Assembly (NCBI GenBank): GCA_946479285.1
Contig: CAMLFH010000025.1
Span: forward strand, 1 to 64,000
Reading direction: 5' to 3'
DNA from: an uncultured Flavobacteriales bacterium
Lineage (GTDB): Bacteria; Bacteroidota; Bacteroidia; Flavobacteriales; Crocinitomicaceae
Length of the DNA stretch: 64,000 nucleotides
The notes under the pieces were generated by a model that was given only the letters and a program-made list of their open reading frames with translations, was not told where the DNA came from and did not search any database. Position 1 is the first letter of the stretch; each line of letters starts with the position of its first letter. A program made the position numbers and the translations under genes. Below are positions 53,059 through 62,494 of the stretch, one piece after another.

Positions 53059-54228
53059 ATGATGACCCGACTGCAGGAACTATATACAAAGTATCTGGAT
53101 GGCTCAATTTCCGAGCAACAGAAAAAAGAACTGTTTGCGAAGATCAAGTCTTCGGAAGACGGGCAGCTTCGGCATCTTGCCGAAGGTTTTTTGAATTCCG
53201 ACGTACCGGGTGACCTAAGCCACCTACAACCTGAGGCCGACCAATTATTCCTTCAGATCAAGGGCAGGTTAGACAATCAACAGGTTTCAAAGCACAAAGT
53301 TATGTGGCGGTGGCTTCCGTACGCTGCGGCAATTATATTGGTTGCGGCAACCGCTACCTTTTTATTCAATCGACAGCATGATGACAATGCCGCGAAGAAT
53401 CAATTGATCGCGGTTCAAGATGTATCCGCCGGAGCCAACCGTGCAACCCTGCGTCTGGCTACTGGTAAGACCATTAACCTTGATGATGTAGGGCTCGGAC
53501 AGGTTGCCCTTGATCAGGGTATGAGGATCACCAAGACTGCAGATGGACAGCTGAGCTATGAAGTGGTTGAGAACACCTCGTTACCTAACGGGATGAACAC
53601 AATTAGTACCCCAAATGGCGGGCAGTATACCGTAAAGCTTCCAGATGGCAGTTTGGTTTACCTGAATGCTGCGTCCCAATTGAAATATCCCATACGCTTC
53701 GATGGTGCGCAAAGGCGCGTAGAACTTTCGGGGGAAGGTTATTTTGAGATCACCAAAGATAGCAAGCGCCCATTTTTGGTCAGCACGCAGTTGCAGGAAG
53801 TTCGCGTGCTGGGAACCCATTTCAACGTGAACAGCTATCAGGACAATGGACAAACCGTTACAACCCTTGTCGAAGGCTCGGTTAAGGTGACTTCCGATGC
53901 CGGAACGAAATTGATCATTCCTGGCGAACAGACATTGGTTGACGGCAGGTCGATCAAATCTCAGGAAGCTGATCTGGAAATTGCCCTTGCGTGGAAAAAT
54001 GGAAGGATCGAGTTCAAGGACGCGGAACTGCGTAACATTATGGACGATGTAGCAAGGTGGTATGATATCGATGTGAAATATCAGGGCGTCCTTCCCCAGC
54101 GCCGCTTTACGGCGAGCATACCGAGGAACTCGAACTTGTCATCACTCTTAAAGGTGCTTGAATTAAGTAATATCAACTTCGAGATACATAAAAGTGGAAA
54201 CCGGAAGCAACTGATCGTAAAGCCATAA
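53059..54228 (+). CDS. FecR-family anti-sigma factor
   Basis: A 389-residue inner-membrane regulator from the first of two adjacent ATGs at 53059 (an upstream TTG would extend it through a promoter-like site). The N-terminal cytosolic part (about 1-75) binds the sigma factor; one membrane helix follows (about 85-105, WLPYAAAIILVAATATFLF). The periplasmic FecR domain holds NTISTPNGGQYTVKLPDGS and SGEGYFEITKDSKRPF, and a DUF4974-like tail holds FKDAELRNIMDDVARWY. It should relay the state of the SusC signalling domain to FecI. Confidence 0.93.
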   Translation: MMTRLQELYTKYLDGSISEQQKKELFAKIKSSEDGQLRHLAEGFLNSDVPGDLSHLQPEADQLFLQIKGRLDNQQVSKHKVMWRWLPYAAAIILVAATATFLFNRQHDDNAAKNQLIAVQDVSAGANRATLRLATGKTINLDDVGLGQVALDQGMRITKTADGQLSYEVVENTSLPNGMNTISTPNGGQYTVKLPDGSLVYLNAASQLKYPIRFDGAQRRVELSGEGYFEITKDSKRPFLVSTQLQEVRVLGTHFNVNSYQDNGQTVTTLVEGSVKVTSDAGTKLIIPGEQTLVDGRSIKSQEADLEIALAWKNGRIEFKDAELRNIMDDVARWYDIDVKYQGVLPQRRFTASIPRNSNLSSLLKVLELSNINFEIHKSGNRKQLIVKP

Positions 54229-54314
54229 ATAAAACCATAGTCAACCAATTACCAACCAAATACCACATCCAATGAAAATAGATTACCATTTTAGATTTAG
54301 TTAGTTAATAATCC

Positions 54315-54365
54315 CCCAACATAAAAAGGCTGGAAGTGCGCGAACACGACCAGCCAATAGTTGGG
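54315..54365 (+). promoter_or_regulatory. Stem-loop in the susC leader
   Basis: CCCAAC (54315-54320) pairs with GTTGGG (54360-54365), and within it GGCTGG (54328-54333) pairs with CCAGCC (54350-54355). It lies about 60 bp before the SusC ATG and could form an attenuator or a target for a small RNA. Confidence 0.5.
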
Positions 54366-54426
54366 TGGGCTTTAGCTCATCGACTTTGAAACAATGTTTT
54401 ACTAACCAACCTAACAAAACAAACTT

Positions 54427-57400
54427 ATGAATTTTTTCACAAGGTTTTTGCCTGCATTTTTTAAACGGGCAAAGGCCAGGGCTATCACTAGCGATCTGCT
54501 CAAACCAAGCAGTTCAACAGGCCCTACATTTAACAGCCTGATCATGCGTTTAAACCTCGTATTTCTTCTGGTACTGTTTACAGCAATGCAGGTCGTCGCT
54601 ACCACGGTAAGCGGCCAGACGATAACGATGAAAGCCAAGAACCTACCGCTGGATAAGGCGCTCAATGAAATCAAGAAGCAATCTAGCTACGGACTTTTCT
54701 ACGACAGCAAGGACCTTCCTAAAGATGCCAAGGTTACCATTGATTTACAGGGGGCAACCGTAGAAGAAGCCTTGAAGCAGTGCATCAAAGACCGGCCCTT
54801 GCAGTTCCAGATCGTAGATAAGCTGATCATTATTAAAGCAAAGGAGCAGGGCGATCTGCAACGAACGGGAAGTCCCAAGCGGAGTGTGATCAGCGGAAAA
54901 GTCATCAATGAGCGCGGCGATCCTATACCGGGGGCAAATGTAACCGTAAAGGGAACGGGCAGAAAGACTGTAACTGACAATTCAGGCAACTACTCCATCG
55001 ATGCTGGCCCTACGGATGTGCTGGTATTTTCTTTTGTGGGCTATGCCCTTCAGGAGCGGAAGATCGGTGGAAATGAGCAGATCAATGTTGTACTTGTTGA
55101 AAGTTCGGGGCAACTGGACCAGGTTCAGGTGATCGCCTACGGTACGACTACGCGAAGGTTGAACACGGGTTCGGTGGGAACAATTTCAGCGAAGGACATT
55201 GCAAACCAACCAGTATCAAACCCATTGGCAACTTTAGTCGGTCGTGTTCCTGGTTTGGTAGTTACGCAACAGTCCGGTGTACCGGGTTCTTCGTTCTCGA
55301 TCCAGATCCGTGGAAGGAATTCTATTTCGCAGGGATCACAGCCCCTGATCTTGATCGACGGGATTCCCTTTGCCGCTGGCAATGAAAATATGCAGTTGAT
55401 CAATTCTGCAATTAATAATTTCAATCAGGGTTCTGGTGTAAGTCCATTTAATGCCATCAATCCGGGAGATATCGAAAGTATTGAGGTATTAAAGGATGCG
55501 GATGCTACCGCTATTTATGGAAGCCGGGGTGCGAATGGAGTAGTGCTGATAACGACGAAAACGGGCAAAGCGGGTAAAACACAGATTAGCGCCAACTTTA
55601 ACCAAGGTATTACGCAAGTTGGAAAACTACTACCCCTACTCAACACAGAGCAATATTTGGTGATGCGTAAAGAAGCTTTTGTAAATGCAGGAATCACTCA
55701 GACAACAATCAATGCTCCCGACTTGACGGTTTTCGACCAGAACCGTCACACCGATTATCAAAAAGAGTTTTTGGGAGGAACAGGTCACACCACCAATGCC
55801 AATCTTTCCCTTTCCGGAGGTAGTGATGCTACACAATTTCTGTTGAGCGGAACTTATTACCGGGAGTCATCCATTTATCCCGGTGATTTACCTAACCAGC
55901 GCGGTAGTATGCTTGCTAATATTTCTCATAAATCAACGGACAATCGTTTTCAAGTCAATTTTTCGGGTAATTTTACTTCGGTTGAGAACAAGGCTCCAAC
56001 TATCGATTTAACTAGCAGTACTTTTCTTAGTCCTAATACACCAGATTTTTTTGACGCTAATGGAAAACTACAATGGGCATATAATGGGATAATTATCCAA
56101 AACCCTTATGCCTATTTAAAGGAAACTTATCAGATCAGGACAAACAATTTGGCTAGTAGCCTAAACGCATCGTATAAGATATGGAGAGGACTTTCTGCAA
56201 AAGTATTGGCGGGTTATAATCAGCAATTCACCAACGAACAAAGACTTTCTCCAGCCGAAGCTAAAAGCCCAATTAGTTTAAACCCAGGACATAGTGCGAC
56301 CATTGGCAAGAACCAGTTTAACAGCTGGAATATTGAACCGCAGCTTGAATACACTACGCAAATCTGGAAGGGCAAGTTTACAGCGCTTGCAGGGGTGACT
56401 TTTTTATCAAGGAGTACAAGCTCATTAACCATTGATGGAACAGGTTATAGCAGCGAAGCGTTATTGGGGGATTTTGATGCTGCTAGTGCAATCGACGCAA
56501 GTAGTCTTTCTTCATTGTACAGGTATCAGGCAGTATTTAGCCGTATAAACTATAATATTCAAGATAAGTATCTAGTAAATTTTACTGGTAGACGCGATGG
56601 TAGTAGTCGTTTTGGCCCTGGGAAGCAATTTGCAAATTTTGGTGCCATTGGCGTAGCTTGGATATTTACCTCAGAAAATTGGTTAAGGAACAATCCGATT
56701 TTAAGTTTTGGCAAATTAAGAACAAGTTACGGTGTAACAGGCAATGATCAGATTGGCGATTACCAATTTGTAGAAACCTGGAAGGCTGCGACTAATAGTT
56801 ATGTTGGCTCATCTGCTTTAATTCCTAACAACCTGTATAATGGCAATTATGCATGGGAGAAGAACAACAAATTAGAAGCAGCTATTGATCTCGGTTTTTT
56901 TCAAGATCAAATTTTGCTCTCTGCTGGTTACTTCCAAAATAGAAGCAGTAACCAATTGATCAATTACAAAGTACCCTATATTACGGGCTTCACCAGTGTA
57001 ATCGCCAATTTCCCTGCAGTGGTAGAAAATAAGGGATGTGAATTTTCGCTATCTGGAACCCCTGTTCGAGTAGGTCGTTTCCGTTGGGAGAGTTCCTTTA
57101 ACATTACTTTTCCTAGGAACACATTGGTTTCATTTCCCGGTATAGAAACCTCATCATATAACTACTCATATATTGTTGGAGAATCCCTTAATAGTATTTA
57201 CAACTACACTGCGTTGGATGTTAACTCCCAAACGGGATACCTAAACTTTGTTGATAGAAATGCAAACAATTCTGCTGATTTTGACGATTACGGTTACAAT
57301 GGTAAAACTGATCCTAAGTATTATGGAGGCTGGCAAAATACGATCGTGTTTGCAGGATTGGAATTACAGGTTTTCCTCGATTACAAAAAGCAACTGGGCA

Positions 57401-57795
57401 GAAATTTATACTACTATTTGTATGGCCCTACACTTTCCGCTGGAATAATGATGAATCAACCAGAGTCCACCGTAGGTCGGTGGAAAAATATTGGCGACAG
57501 AGCGGAATTACCTAAAGTGATGCCTTCCAGTACAGGTACAGTTGGCAACAATTTATTAAATAGCAGCTTCGCTTACAGTGACCAATCCTTTATCCGCTTA
57601 CGAAATGTTTCCATTAGCTATTCTTTAGGCAACAAAGTTTTAACAAAAGCTGGCGCTAAAGCAGCAAGAGTGTATCTGCAAGGACAGAATCTGCTCACTT
57701 TTAATAAAACAAAAGGTTACGATCCGGAAACACAAAACCCAATAATTTTACCTGCAATGCAAGTGTACACTGTTGGGTTGCAAATCACCTATTAA
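54427..57795 (+). CDS. SusC/RagA-family TonB-dependent receptor with signalling (STN) domain
   Basis: A 1,122-residue outer-membrane importer. After a long pre-signal stretch and a signal peptide (about residues 40-64) comes an STN secretin/TonB domain (MKAKNLPLDKALNEIKKQSSYGLF, about 70-135), the part that contacts FecR. Then follow a carboxypeptidase-like domain (SGKVINERGDPIPGANVTVKGT), the plug (LVGRVPGLVV, SIQIRGRNS, LILIDGIPF, ADATAIYGSRGANGVVLITTK) and a barrel ending GLQITY. It imports an unknown oligomer, sugar or peptide with the SusD partner, 2 bp downstream. Confidence 0.95.
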   Translation: MNFFTRFLPAFFKRAKARAITSDLLKPSSSTGPTFNSLIMRLNLVFLLVLFTAMQVVATTVSGQTITMKAKNLPLDKALNEIKKQSSYGLFYDSKDLPKDAKVTIDLQGATVEEALKQCIKDRPLQFQIVDKLIIIKAKEQGDLQRTGSPKRSVISGKVINERGDPIPGANVTVKGTGRKTVTDNSGNYSIDAGPTDVLVFSFVGYALQERKIGGNEQINVVLVESSGQLDQVQVIAYGTTTRRLNTGSVGTISAKDIANQPVSNPLATLVGRVPGLVVTQQSGVPGSSFSIQIRGRNSISQGSQPLILIDGIPFAAGNENMQLINSAINNFNQGSGVSPFNAINPGDIESIEVLKDADATAIYGSRGANGVVLITTKTGKAGKTQISANFNQGITQVGKLLPLLNTEQYLVMRKEAFVNAGITQTTINAPDLTVFDQNRHTDYQKEFLGGTGHTTNANLSLSGGSDATQFLLSGTYYRESSIYPGDLPNQRGSMLANISHKSTDNRFQVNFSGNFTSVENKAPTIDLTSSTFLSPNTPDFFDANGKLQWAYNGIIIQNPYAYLKETYQIRTNNLASSLNASYKIWRGLSAKVLAGYNQQFTNEQRLSPAEAKSPISLNPGHSATIGKNQFNSWNIEPQLEYTTQIWKGKFTALAGVTFLSRSTSSLTIDGTGYSSEALLGDFDAASAIDASSLSSLYRYQAVFSRINYNIQDKYLVNFTGRRDGSSRFGPGKQFANFGAIGVAWIFTSENWLRNNPILSFGKLRTSYGVTGNDQIGDYQFVETWKAATNSYVGSSALIPNNLYNGNYAWEKNNKLEAAIDLGFFQDQILLSAGYFQNRSSNQLINYKVPYITGFTSVIANFPAVVENKGCEFSLSGTPVRVGRFRWESSFNITFPRNTLVSFPGIETSSYNYSYIVGESLNSIYNYTALDVNSQTGYLNFVDRNANNSADFDDYGYNGKTDPKYYGGWQNTIVFAGLELQVFLDYKKQLGRNLYYYLYGPTLSAGIMMNQPESTVGRWKNIGDRAELPKVMPSSTGTVGNNLLNSSFAYSDQSFIRLRNVSISYSLGNKVLTKAGAKAARVYLQGQNLLTFNKTKGYDPETQNPIILPAMQVYTVGLQITY

Positions 57796-57797
57796 TC

Positions 57798-59174
57798 ATG
57801 AAAAGGAAATTAATATTACTCATCGCCGCCGTAATTGCAGTTTGCGGAATAGCGTGCAAGAAATTTGTAACGGTCGGCCCTCCGACCAACCAAATTGCAA
57901 GTGAAATCATTTTTGAAAATGAGGAAACGGCTACCGCTGCCATCAACGGATTGTACACAACATTATCAAACACCAGTTTATATTTTGCGGCAGGGGGACA
58001 GACAGTATACTTGGGTATTTACGGAGACGAACTATATTACACTGGCGCTTCGACTCTTATTCAAGAATTTGCAGGCAGTAAGTTGTCCATTGCTAATAGT
58101 TTGGTAACCTTTAATTTTTGGAGTCAGCCCTATCAGGTAATCAATCAAGCTAACAGTTGTATTACAGGCCTAAATAAGTCAAAATTAAGCGCACAAACAA
58201 AAAATCAACTGCTTGGTGAAGCACACTTTGTTAGGGCATATACATATTGGAGCATATTAAATCTCTTTGGAGATGTGCCGTTAGTGCTTACTGCCGAAGA
58301 CTATGAAAGTGTAAGTAAAATGAGCCGAACCCCAAGTGCTAAGGTGAAAGAACAAATCTTGATGGATTTATCAGAAGCAAAAAATCTACTTAACCCCGCC
58401 TACCCAACAACCGGTCGATATCGGGTTAATTACTACACTGTAATGGCTTTTTTATCTCGAGTGAATACCTACTTGGGAAATTGGACTGAGGTGTTAAATG
58501 CCAGCAATGAAGTAATCTCTCAAACGGCTATTTATACCCTTGAAATGGATTTAAATCGCACTTTTTTAATCGGCAGTACAGAGGCTATATGGCAAACTGC
58601 CACTGGCAACCTTTCGACTAATACTTACGAAGCGTTTTCTCTGATTCCTTCAACCTCGGCGACGACTAGACCGGCCTATCCACTTCAACCAAGTTTGTTC
58701 AATACCTTTACGACGATAGATAAAAGGAAAACAAACTGGATCACGACCAAAATAGTCTCAGGTGTTGCTTACCAGTATCCAACTAAATACAAAATCAGAA
58801 CCAACACTGTCAAAACTGAAGCACAAATGATGATCCGTTTGGCAGAAATATACCTCAACCGTGCAGAAGCAAAGGCACATTTAAATGATGCAACAGCACT
58901 GGATGACCTCAATAAGACGCGAACAAGAGCCGGACTTGGTGTATTATCTGGCATAGCAGGACAATCTTTAATAGATGCCATATTACAAGAAAGACGTTTG
59001 GAACTTTTTGCAGAGTGGGGATTGCGATGGCTTGACCTCAAACGGACAGGACAGCTTGATGCTGTAATAGCACCATTAAAAACAGATTGGAAAAGCACCG
59101 CGTCGCTTTTCCCTATACCTAACTCAGAAGTTATGTCTGCACCAAGTTTGGTGCAAAATCCTGGATACAACTAG
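57798..59174 (+). CDS. SusD/RagB-family nutrient-binding lipoprotein
   Basis: A 458-residue surface lipoprotein: signal to CGIAC (Cys20). The SusD fold is indicated by helical TPR-like segments (LLGEAHFVRAYTYWSILNLFGDVPLVL), then MIRLAEIYLNRAEAKAHLND and the final ERRLELFAEWGLRWLDLKRTGQ plus SLFPIPNSEV. It caps the SusC channel and captures the substrate. The specific ligand is unknown. It is followed 10 bp later by the redoxin gene, and no glycoside hydrolase accompanies it, which argues against a simple sugar locus. Confidence 0.94.
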   Translation: MKRKLILLIAAVIAVCGIACKKFVTVGPPTNQIASEIIFENEETATAAINGLYTTLSNTSLYFAAGGQTVYLGIYGDELYYTGASTLIQEFAGSKLSIANSLVTFNFWSQPYQVINQANSCITGLNKSKLSAQTKNQLLGEAHFVRAYTYWSILNLFGDVPLVLTAEDYESVSKMSRTPSAKVKEQILMDLSEAKNLLNPAYPTTGRYRVNYYTVMAFLSRVNTYLGNWTEVLNASNEVISQTAIYTLEMDLNRTFLIGSTEAIWQTATGNLSTNTYEAFSLIPSTSATTRPAYPLQPSLFNTFTTIDKRKTNWITTKIVSGVAYQYPTKYKIRTNTVKTEAQMMIRLAEIYLNRAEAKAHLNDATALDDLNKTRTRAGLGVLSGIAGQSLIDAILQERRLELFAEWGLRWLDLKRTGQLDAVIAPLKTDWKSTASLFPIPNSEVMSAPSLVQNPGYN

Positions 59175-59184
59175 AATCGACAAA

Positions 59185-60483
59185 ATGAAATTGAAATATA
59201 TAAATAAAATGATTACTGCATTTCTGCTATCAAGTACTTTTACTTTTGCGCAAGAAATAAAGCCGCTAAATGTAGGCGACAAAGTGCCCGACATTTTCTT
59301 AAAAAAGATGCTCAACCATAAAAGTAATAGCGGAAAATTGAGTGATTTTAAAGGGAAGGCAATAATAATTGATCAATGGTTTATTGCATGCGCTCCTTGT
59401 GTGGGTAGTATGCGCCACCTTGATTCAATTCAAGAAAAATTCGGAAAAGATTTAATTGTTTTACCAGTGACATTTGAAAAACAACAGAGTGTTGAGAAAT
59501 TTTGGAGTCAAAACATTATAGTTAAGGGTTTAAAATTTACTCAGGTGGTTGAGGACACAGTTATACGAAAACATTTTCCAGCTGTTAATTTTCCTCATCA
59601 GGTTTGGATTGACAAAAATCAAATTGTAGTCGCGATTACGGATGGTAGTAATACAACCGAAGCTGCAATTAAAAGATTCCTTAATGGTGAAAAGTTAAAA
59701 ATTGATCAGAAAGTGGATGAAATGGATGCAAATATTAGGTATGCAACTGAGCCAGATATTTTTATCAGATACGAAGAAAACAAGCACAAACTGCTGTTTT
59801 ATTCTTACTTCAGCACTTTTCGAAATGAGTTGTCGGGTATGGGTCGAAGTACATTAGATACTGTTTCAAGAAAAGTTAGAATAACTGTAAATAATTTTCC
59901 GATTTGTGATCTATACAACTTTGCGTACACAAATAATTCTTGGGATTCCTACCATAGACCAACAAGATTTATACGTTTAGATAGTAACAAAAACAAGAGT
60001 TTTACGGATAGTCGTGCCGACAGTATTTATCAGTTTTGTTATGATTTGATTTACCGCGATAGTACCCTTGGAAATTTTGGAAAAATTATGATATCCGACC
60101 TCGATCGATTCTTTAATCTACGAAGTTCTGAAAAAATGAAGAATATTGATTGCTACATTATCTCTCCTAATGGAAACGGAAGTAAATATCAAAACAAACT
60201 GCTCAGTGAGCGTGAAAGGTTTCATACCATTTCATTTAATCAAGCCAAAAGAGTTATTTCAAACGATCAATTTACTTGGATGCTCTCCAGAATAATTAAT
60301 GATTCCAGTCCCAACCTTATAATTTTTGAATTGGGTAAAAGCAAAAGAATAAATTTTGATATCGCATGGAACTTGCAAGACTTAGAATTAATGAATCAAG
60401 ACTTGGCAAAATATGATCTAAAGATTGAAAAAGGTGTTAGAGAACGAAAAGTAATAGTTTTAGAAAATGCTCATTACAGGTAA
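59185..60483 (+). CDS. Long TlpA-like redoxin, exported
   Basis: A 432-residue exported protein (signal to about residue 22) with a TlpA/thioredoxin-like domain over about 25-160. The active site is CAPC (Cys69 and Cys72) in DQWFIACAPCVGSMRHLD. The thioredoxin-type cis-Pro region (VNFPHQVWIDK) is present. The remaining 270 residues form a separate domain of unknown type, double the usual length of TlpA. It is the third gene of the SusC-SusD operon and ends at a terminator. It would reduce or form disulfides outside the cytosol. Confidence 0.85.
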   Translation: MKLKYINKMITAFLLSSTFTFAQEIKPLNVGDKVPDIFLKKMLNHKSNSGKLSDFKGKAIIIDQWFIACAPCVGSMRHLDSIQEKFGKDLIVLPVTFEKQQSVEKFWSQNIIVKGLKFTQVVEDTVIRKHFPAVNFPHQVWIDKNQIVVAITDGSNTTEAAIKRFLNGEKLKIDQKVDEMDANIRYATEPDIFIRYEENKHKLLFYSYFSTFRNELSGMGRSTLDTVSRKVRITVNNFPICDLYNFAYTNNSWDSYHRPTRFIRLDSNKNKSFTDSRADSIYQFCYDLIYRDSTLGNFGKIMISDLDRFFNLRSSEKMKNIDCYIISPNGNGSKYQNKLLSERERFHTISFNQAKRVISNDQFTWMLSRIINDSSPNLIIFELGKSKRINFDIAWNLQDLELMNQDLAKYDLKIEKGVRERKVIVLENAHYR

Positions 60484-60486
60484 TGT

Positions 60487-60517
60487 AAGGCAACCTTAAG
60501 AAGGTTGCCTTTTTTTG
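60487..60517. terminator. Bidirectional terminator between redoxin and small peptide genes
   Basis: AAGGCAACCTT / AAGGTTGCCTT is an 11-bp stem with a 3-nt loop, followed by T on the plus strand and close to the converging stop at 60522. Confidence 0.88.
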
Positions 60518-60521
60518 GATT

Positions 60522-60812
60522 CTACTGTAATTGTTTATCTCCACGAAGAGTAATTGGAGTACCTACAGGTTCCTCATTTTCGTCAATTTGAGGATACCCT
60601 ACAACGCAGTCTTGAATTTGTGGTCCACATTGGGTCTGCTTGTTAACGTCGCTATCGTAGCCGAGGTAAGACCCAGTTCCTAAGCTGAACCAATGGTAGT
60701 TCGTTGCAGAAGATTTAACTACTGCTCTTTTTGGTGCGGGAGACATTGCCATTGCTGCTACAGCTCCGATTGCTAGGGCGAATACGCCCAGTGTTGATGT
60801 TAACTTTTTCAT
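60522..60812 (-). CDS. Small exported two-cysteine protein (DUF6520-like)
   Basis: A 96-residue protein with a signal peptide (MKKLTSTLGVFALAIGAVAAMAMS) and a mature part of about 70 residues holding two cysteines seven apart (Cys62 and Cys69, TQCGPQIQDC). This is the look of the DUF6520 proteins common in Sphingobacteria, whose function is unknown. It is the last gene of a leftward group with a MauE/DoxX-type protein and a LytTR regulator, and it converges on the redoxin. Its cysteines could be the redox system's substrate (inference). Confidence 0.75.
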   Translation of the reverse strand: MKKLTSTLGVFALAIGAVAAMAMSPAPKRAVVKSSATNYHWFSLGTGSYLGYDSDVNKQTQCGPQIQDCVVGYPQIDENEEPVGTPITLRGDKQLQ

Positions 60813-60834
60813 AGTGAAAGTTGTTAAATTATGC

Positions 60835-61308
60835 CTACTCGATTTGTGGGTTTTCGGCTACGCCCAGTTTATGCTTTTTATTATTGGGTGGTTGCAGTAT
60901 TGTTCTGTGCAGGTATATTCCGATAACGCTTAGGATGAGGTATGAAAGATTGAAGACAAAGTGCTGCTTCCAGGTCATTGCCGAGATCACCCCACCACAT
61001 GTACAGGTTGCTTTGCTCTGATCGACATAGACTACGTAAAATACATATCCTGTAAAGGCAAGCATAAGTCCGGCAGAAAGCCAAAGTCCATAAATTCTCG
61101 CTGGTCTGAAGATGAGTGCTAACGCTGCTAGCAGTTCGATCCCGGGGAGAAAGTAGAACAGAATGTCTTCATATCCACCAACCACTTTATTCCATGCAAG
61201 CTGACGGTAGAATGCCTGATAATCCGCCCATTTGCTAAGTGCGGCATAGACCCATAACAGTACCAGTAGGGCGATGATGATTTCCAGAGTGATAGTGCGT
61301 GCTTTCAT
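60835..61308 (-). CDS. MauE/DoxX-type redox-associated membrane protein
   Basis: A 157-residue inner-membrane protein with four helices (about 8-26, 45-66, 73-95 and 117-134) and a Cys-Thr-Cys-Gly motif (Cys102, Cys104, TCTCGG) in the last extramembrane loop, typical of the MauE/DoxX group that supports disulfide exchange. The start at 61308 places the first helix correctly; a longer frame begins at 61407. It lies between the LytTR regulator (107 bp) and the two-cysteine peptide gene (22 bp). Confidence 0.85.
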   Translation of the reverse strand: MKARTITLEIIIALLVLLWVYAALSKWADYQAFYRQLAWNKVVGGYEDILFYFLPGIELLAALALIFRPARIYGLWLSAGLMLAFTGYVFYVVYVDQSKATCTCGGVISAMTWKQHFVFNLSYLILSVIGIYLHRTILQPPNNKKHKLGVAENPQIE

Positions 61309-61415
61309 GGCGTGAATAGTTAAAACTTTTTCTTTTCCCGTGGTGGGATGCCATAAAAGTATTACGCTTTTTTCCAACGAAACAAGTGGTTTTAGGGCGC
61401 TGTGCACAACCCGCC

Positions 61416-62285
61416 CTAAATTTGTACCTCACCCGCCATATATTTTTTCATTTCTTTTTTGAAGCTGGTCAGATACTCCCGCGTCACCCGAATTTTTTCA
61501 AGGTCACTTTTAGAAATCTTCTCTTTGAACTGTGGTCTGAAAAGTGGTTCAAGGGTCTTTGACCTGATTCCGGTCGCATAGCCTTTCAGCATCTGCAGGT
61601 TGATGACGGCGGATGGATTGACTTTACAGAACCCGATCGCTTCGAACGAATTTTTGAAGCCGTTAATAGTATCTTTTTTGGTATAGGAATTTCCGGAAAT
61701 CGTCACAACCCTGATGTTTCGACCGTCTTTCAGTACAAAAAGCACATCTGATGCAGCATTTAGGATTAAATCTGCGCCGTTGTGCTTTATCGGCAGTGAG
61801 ATCATATCACTATACTTCTTTGATTTCACTGATCGCAGGTACTCTACCAGAATATACACTAGATTAATCCCAATGATAAAATGTACGACACGACGGTACT
61901 CGTAGTTAAGATGGGCACTTAGTTGATCTGACTTTCCAGTAATCAAAAAATAGTTCACGATCAGGATCAGATCAATCACTGCTGGAAAAATAATTCCATC
62001 TGTAACCTGTCTGAACAGGCGCATTTTCCATTTTTTGGACCAGGGAAAATCTATCTCGAGCCTTAGATTGATTCTGTGCATGAGATAAAGGAGCAGGAAA
62101 CAGATCATAAAGCTTACGCAGAAAGCTACATAGAACATTGGACTTACAAAAGCTCGTTCAAGCAGGTACCAATGGCCATCGATGTTGATATCGAATGCGG
62201 CAACGAAACAGATGATCAGCTGCAGCCAGAGCAAGCGAATGTGGTGTGATTTCATTTCATGAATGTGTTTAGTTTGGATCTTCAT
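61416..62285 (-). CDS. Membrane-bound LytTR-family transcriptional regulator (copy 2)
   Basis: A 289-residue paralogue of the protein at 41,675-42,511: four membrane helices (about residues 15-37, 48-71, 85-113 and 130-150) then a LytTR domain (about 170-270) with DVLFVLKDGRNIRVVTISGNSY and IGFCKVNPSAVINLQMLKG. It has no receiver domain. It is the first gene of the leftward group with the MauE-type and two-cysteine proteins and may control them. The stretch 62,286-62,494 upstream contains only a terminator. Confidence 0.85.
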   Translation of the reverse strand: MKIQTKHIHEMKSHHIRLLWLQLIICFVAAFDINIDGHWYLLERAFVSPMFYVAFCVSFMICFLLLYLMHRINLRLEIDFPWSKKWKMRLFRQVTDGIIFPAVIDLILIVNYFLITGKSDQLSAHLNYEYRRVVHFIIGINLVYILVEYLRSVKSKKYSDMISLPIKHNGADLILNAASDVLFVLKDGRNIRVVTISGNSYTKKDTINGFKNSFEAIGFCKVNPSAVINLQMLKGYATGIRSKTLEPLFRPQFKEKISKSDLEKIRVTREYLTSFKKEMKKYMAGEVQI

Positions 62286-62443
62286 GAGGGATCATTTCCA
62301 CAATAAAAACAAAAGCATTTAATTAAACTATGAAATCGCCGAGATTAACATTTTTATTTGCTGAAGTAAACACGATTGTGTTACACCGGAAACCTACGCC
62401 AACTAAAGAAATATACGTTCGCAAACCATGGATGCACCATACA

Positions 62444-62475
62444 AAAACGCCCCGGTTTCAAAGCCGGGGCGTTTT
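62444..62475 (-). terminator. Terminator of the 62,495-62,785 gene
   Basis: AAAACGCCCCGG (62444-62455) pairs perfectly with CCGGGGCGTTTT (62464-62475) over an 8-nt loop. It follows the leftward gene's stop by about 20 bp, and a T run follows on the minus strand. Confidence 0.88.
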
Positions 62476-62494
62476 GCATTTTGCTACTTTCATA

